A DNA stretch of 43,104 nt, from the NCBI GenBank assembly GCA_030150265.1, contig JASLGG010000036.1, positions 1 through 43,104 on the forward strand, read 5' to 3'. Origin of the DNA: Protaetiibacter sp. (lineage in GTDB: Bacteria; Actinomycetota; Actinomycetes; Actinomycetales; Microbacteriaceae). The translations under genes and the position numbers were made by a program. Positions 41,866 through 43,104 of this stretch are shown one piece after another (position 1 is the stretch's first letter; each line of letters starts with the position of its first letter). The notes below the pieces were generated by a model. It was given only the letters and a program-made list of their open reading frames with translations, did not search any database and was not told the DNA's origin.

Positions 41866-43104
41866 TTGACTTTCCGCGATCTCAACATCGACCAGGACAT
41901 GGTCGACGCGCTGGCGGCGAAGGGCATCATCGAGCCCTTCCCCATCCAGACCCAGACCATCCCCCTCGGCCTCGCCAAGCAGGACATCATCGGCCAGGCC
42001 AAGACCGGCACCGGCAAGACCTTCGGCTTCGGCCTCCCCGTCATCCAGGCCCTCGGCGAGAACCCCGAGCCCGGCGTCAAGGCCCTCATCGTGGTGCCCA
42101 CGCGCGAGCTGTGCGTGCAGGTGGCCGAGGACCTCGAGCTCGCCGCCTCCAACCGCCCCACCCAGGTGGCCGCCATCTACGGCGGCAAGGCCTACGAGGG
42201 CCAGGTGGAGCAGCTGAAGGCGGGCGCGCAGATCGTCGTCGGCACGCCCGGCCGCCTGCTCGACCTCGCCGGCCAGCGCCTGCTCTCCCTCAAGGAGGTG
42301 CAGGTCATGGTGCTCGACGAGGCCGACAAGATGCTCGACCTCGGCTTCCTGCCGGATGTCGAGAAGCTGTTCGCGCAGACGCCCGCCACCCGGCACACGA
42401 TGCTGTTCTCGGCCACGATGCCCGGCCCGGTGGTCGCGCTCGCGCGCCGCTTCATGAACCGGCCCATCCACATCCGCGCGAACGACCCCGACGAGGGGCT
42501 CACGCAGGCCAACATCCGGCACGTCATCTACCGGGCGCACTCGCTCGACAAGGACGAGGTCATCTCGCGCATCCTGCAGGCGGAGGGCCGGGGCAAGACG
42601 GTGATCTTCACGCGCACCAAGCGCGCCGCCGCGAAGCTCGTCGAGGAGTTGAACGACCGCGGCTTCAACGCGGGCGCAGTGCACGGCGACATGAGCCAGG
42701 ACGCGCGCGAGCGCTCGATGGCGGCGTTCAAGGCCGGCAAGAAGGACATCCTCATCGCGACGGACGTGGCGGCGCGCGGCATCGACGTGAACGACGTCAC
42801 GCACGTCATCAACCACACCGTGCCCGACGACCCCGACACCTACCTGCACCGGGCCGGCCGCACGGGCCGCGCGGGCAAGACGGGCATCGCCGTCACCTTC
42901 GTCGACTGGGACGACATGCACAAGTGGCGCCTCATCGACCGGGCGCTCGACTTCGGCATCGCGGAGCCCGTGGAGACCTACTCCTCCTCGCCGCACCTCT
43001 ACGCCGACCTCGACATCCCGGAGGGCACCAAGGGACGGCTGAAGCCGGCGGGTCCGCCCGCCGAGCGGGCGCCGCGCGCCGAGCGCCCGGATGCGGGGGC
43101 CGGG
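41866..43104 (+). CDS. DEAD-box ATP-dependent RNA helicase, RhlE-like (3' end outside window)
   Basis: 413 residues visible; the frame is open to the window end. The start is TTG 41866 (LTFRDLNIDQDM), as no ATG or GTG lies upstream in frame; a weak AGG precedes it. Motifs in order: FPIQTQT (Q), AKTGTGKT (I), PTRELCVQ (Ia), TPGRLLD (Ib), VLDEADKMLD (II), FSATMP (III), VIFTRTKRAA (IV), ATDVAARGIDV (V) and HRAGRTGRAG (VI). The tail turns Pro/Ala/Arg-rich near the end, as in RhlE-type helicases. It remodels RNA in the cold or in ribosome assembly. Confidence 0.95.
   Translation, partial: MTFRDLNIDQDMVDALAAKGIIEPFPIQTQTIPLGLAKQDIIGQAKTGTGKTFGFGLPVIQALGENPEPGVKALIVVPTRELCVQVAEDLELAASNRPTQVAAIYGGKAYEGQVEQLKAGAQIVVGTPGRLLDLAGQRLLSLKEVQVMVLDEADKMLDLGFLPDVEKLFAQTPATRHTMLFSATMPGPVVALARRFMNRPIHIRANDPDEGLTQANIRHVIYRAHSLDKDEVISRILQAEGRGKTVIFTRTKRAAAKLVEELNDRGFNAGAVHGDMSQDARERSMAAFKAGKKDILIATDVAARGIDVNDVTHVINHTVPDDPDTYLHRAGRTGRAGKTGIAVTFVDWDDMHKWRLIDRALDFGIAEPVETYSSSPHLYADLDIPEGTKGRLKPAGPPAERAPRAERPDAGAG

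Noticed and set aside
41848..42996. A 382-codon minus-strand frame opposite the DEAD-box gene
   Set aside because: The plus strand carries all DEAD-box motifs in order; the minus frame is its shadow.

Overview
The window is about 43 kb of very GC-rich DNA (roughly 72-73% by eye). It looks like a chromosomal segment of a high-GC Gram-positive actinobacterium, most likely of the family Microbacteriaceae. The reasons are the codon bias, frequent GTG starts, many 4-bp ATGA/GTGA gene overlaps, leaderless genes behind TAnnnT boxes, and actinobacterial markers: AdnAB, a UvrD2/NudC pair, DUF3107, DUF2017, DUF6412, ClpS and Orn. No rRNA, phage, IS element or CRISPR array was seen.

Layout. 1-2.6 kb: a truncated alpha/beta hydrolase behind a 12-bp-arm operator, msrA, an aldo/keto reductase and a single-pass membrane protein. 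2.6-9.4 kb: a four-gene minus-strand ABC operon (two large FtsX-like permeases, two ATPases, one with an AbrB-like tail). 9.4-11.8 kb: a GH5 endoglycoceramidase-like enzyme fused to a multi-pass membrane domain. 11.9-15.7 kb: tRNA-Arg(TCT), a MarR-MFS operon, orn, tRNA-His(GTG), clpS, DUF2017 and a zincin. 15.7-19.5 kb: a TPP-riboswitch-controlled ECF vitamin uptake operon (YkoE-like S component, double ATPase, EcfT, P-loop kinase) carrying two large palindromes at the 3' ends of genes. 19.6-22.8 kb: a TMEM97/EXPERA-like protein, small hypothetical genes, DUF6412 plus a YidC paralogue, a repeat cluster and a VapBC-type pair. 22.9-27.4 kb: a cyclodehydratase-like zinc protein, uvrD2, nudC and a degenerate kinase-fold protein. 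27.4-30.3 kb: an MFS exporter with a divergent LysR regulator, and a RHH/MazF-type toxin-antitoxin pair. 30.3-37.3 kb: adnB-adnA, then DUF3107 and a small membrane protein. 37.3-41.1 kb: a five-gene secreted peptide, lipoprotein, adaptor, ATPase and permease operon. 41.1 kb to the end: a ferritin-like protein and a DEAD-box RNA helicase cut by the window edge.

How the parts fit. The series uvrD2, nudC, adnB-adnA, DUF3107, ferritin-like protein, DEAD helicase follows, from memory, the order around Rv3198c-Rv3211 of Mycobacterium tuberculosis. It therefore looks like an old actinobacterial core with accessory insertions: LysR/MFS, toxin-antitoxin, and the peptide/ABC cassette. The peptide/ABC cassette is the best candidate for a poorly described system. 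It combines a small exported two-cysteine peptide, a lipoprotein whose start overlaps the peptide's stop, and a MacA-like adaptor in which a peptidoglycan-binding domain occupies the usual place of the coiled coil.

Two genome-scale signals also stand out. Thirteen genes have TAnnnT exactly 6 nt before the start codon, so transcription should begin on the start codon. The hexamer GGATGC/GCATCC is about five times more frequent than base composition predicts and breaks the codon bias.
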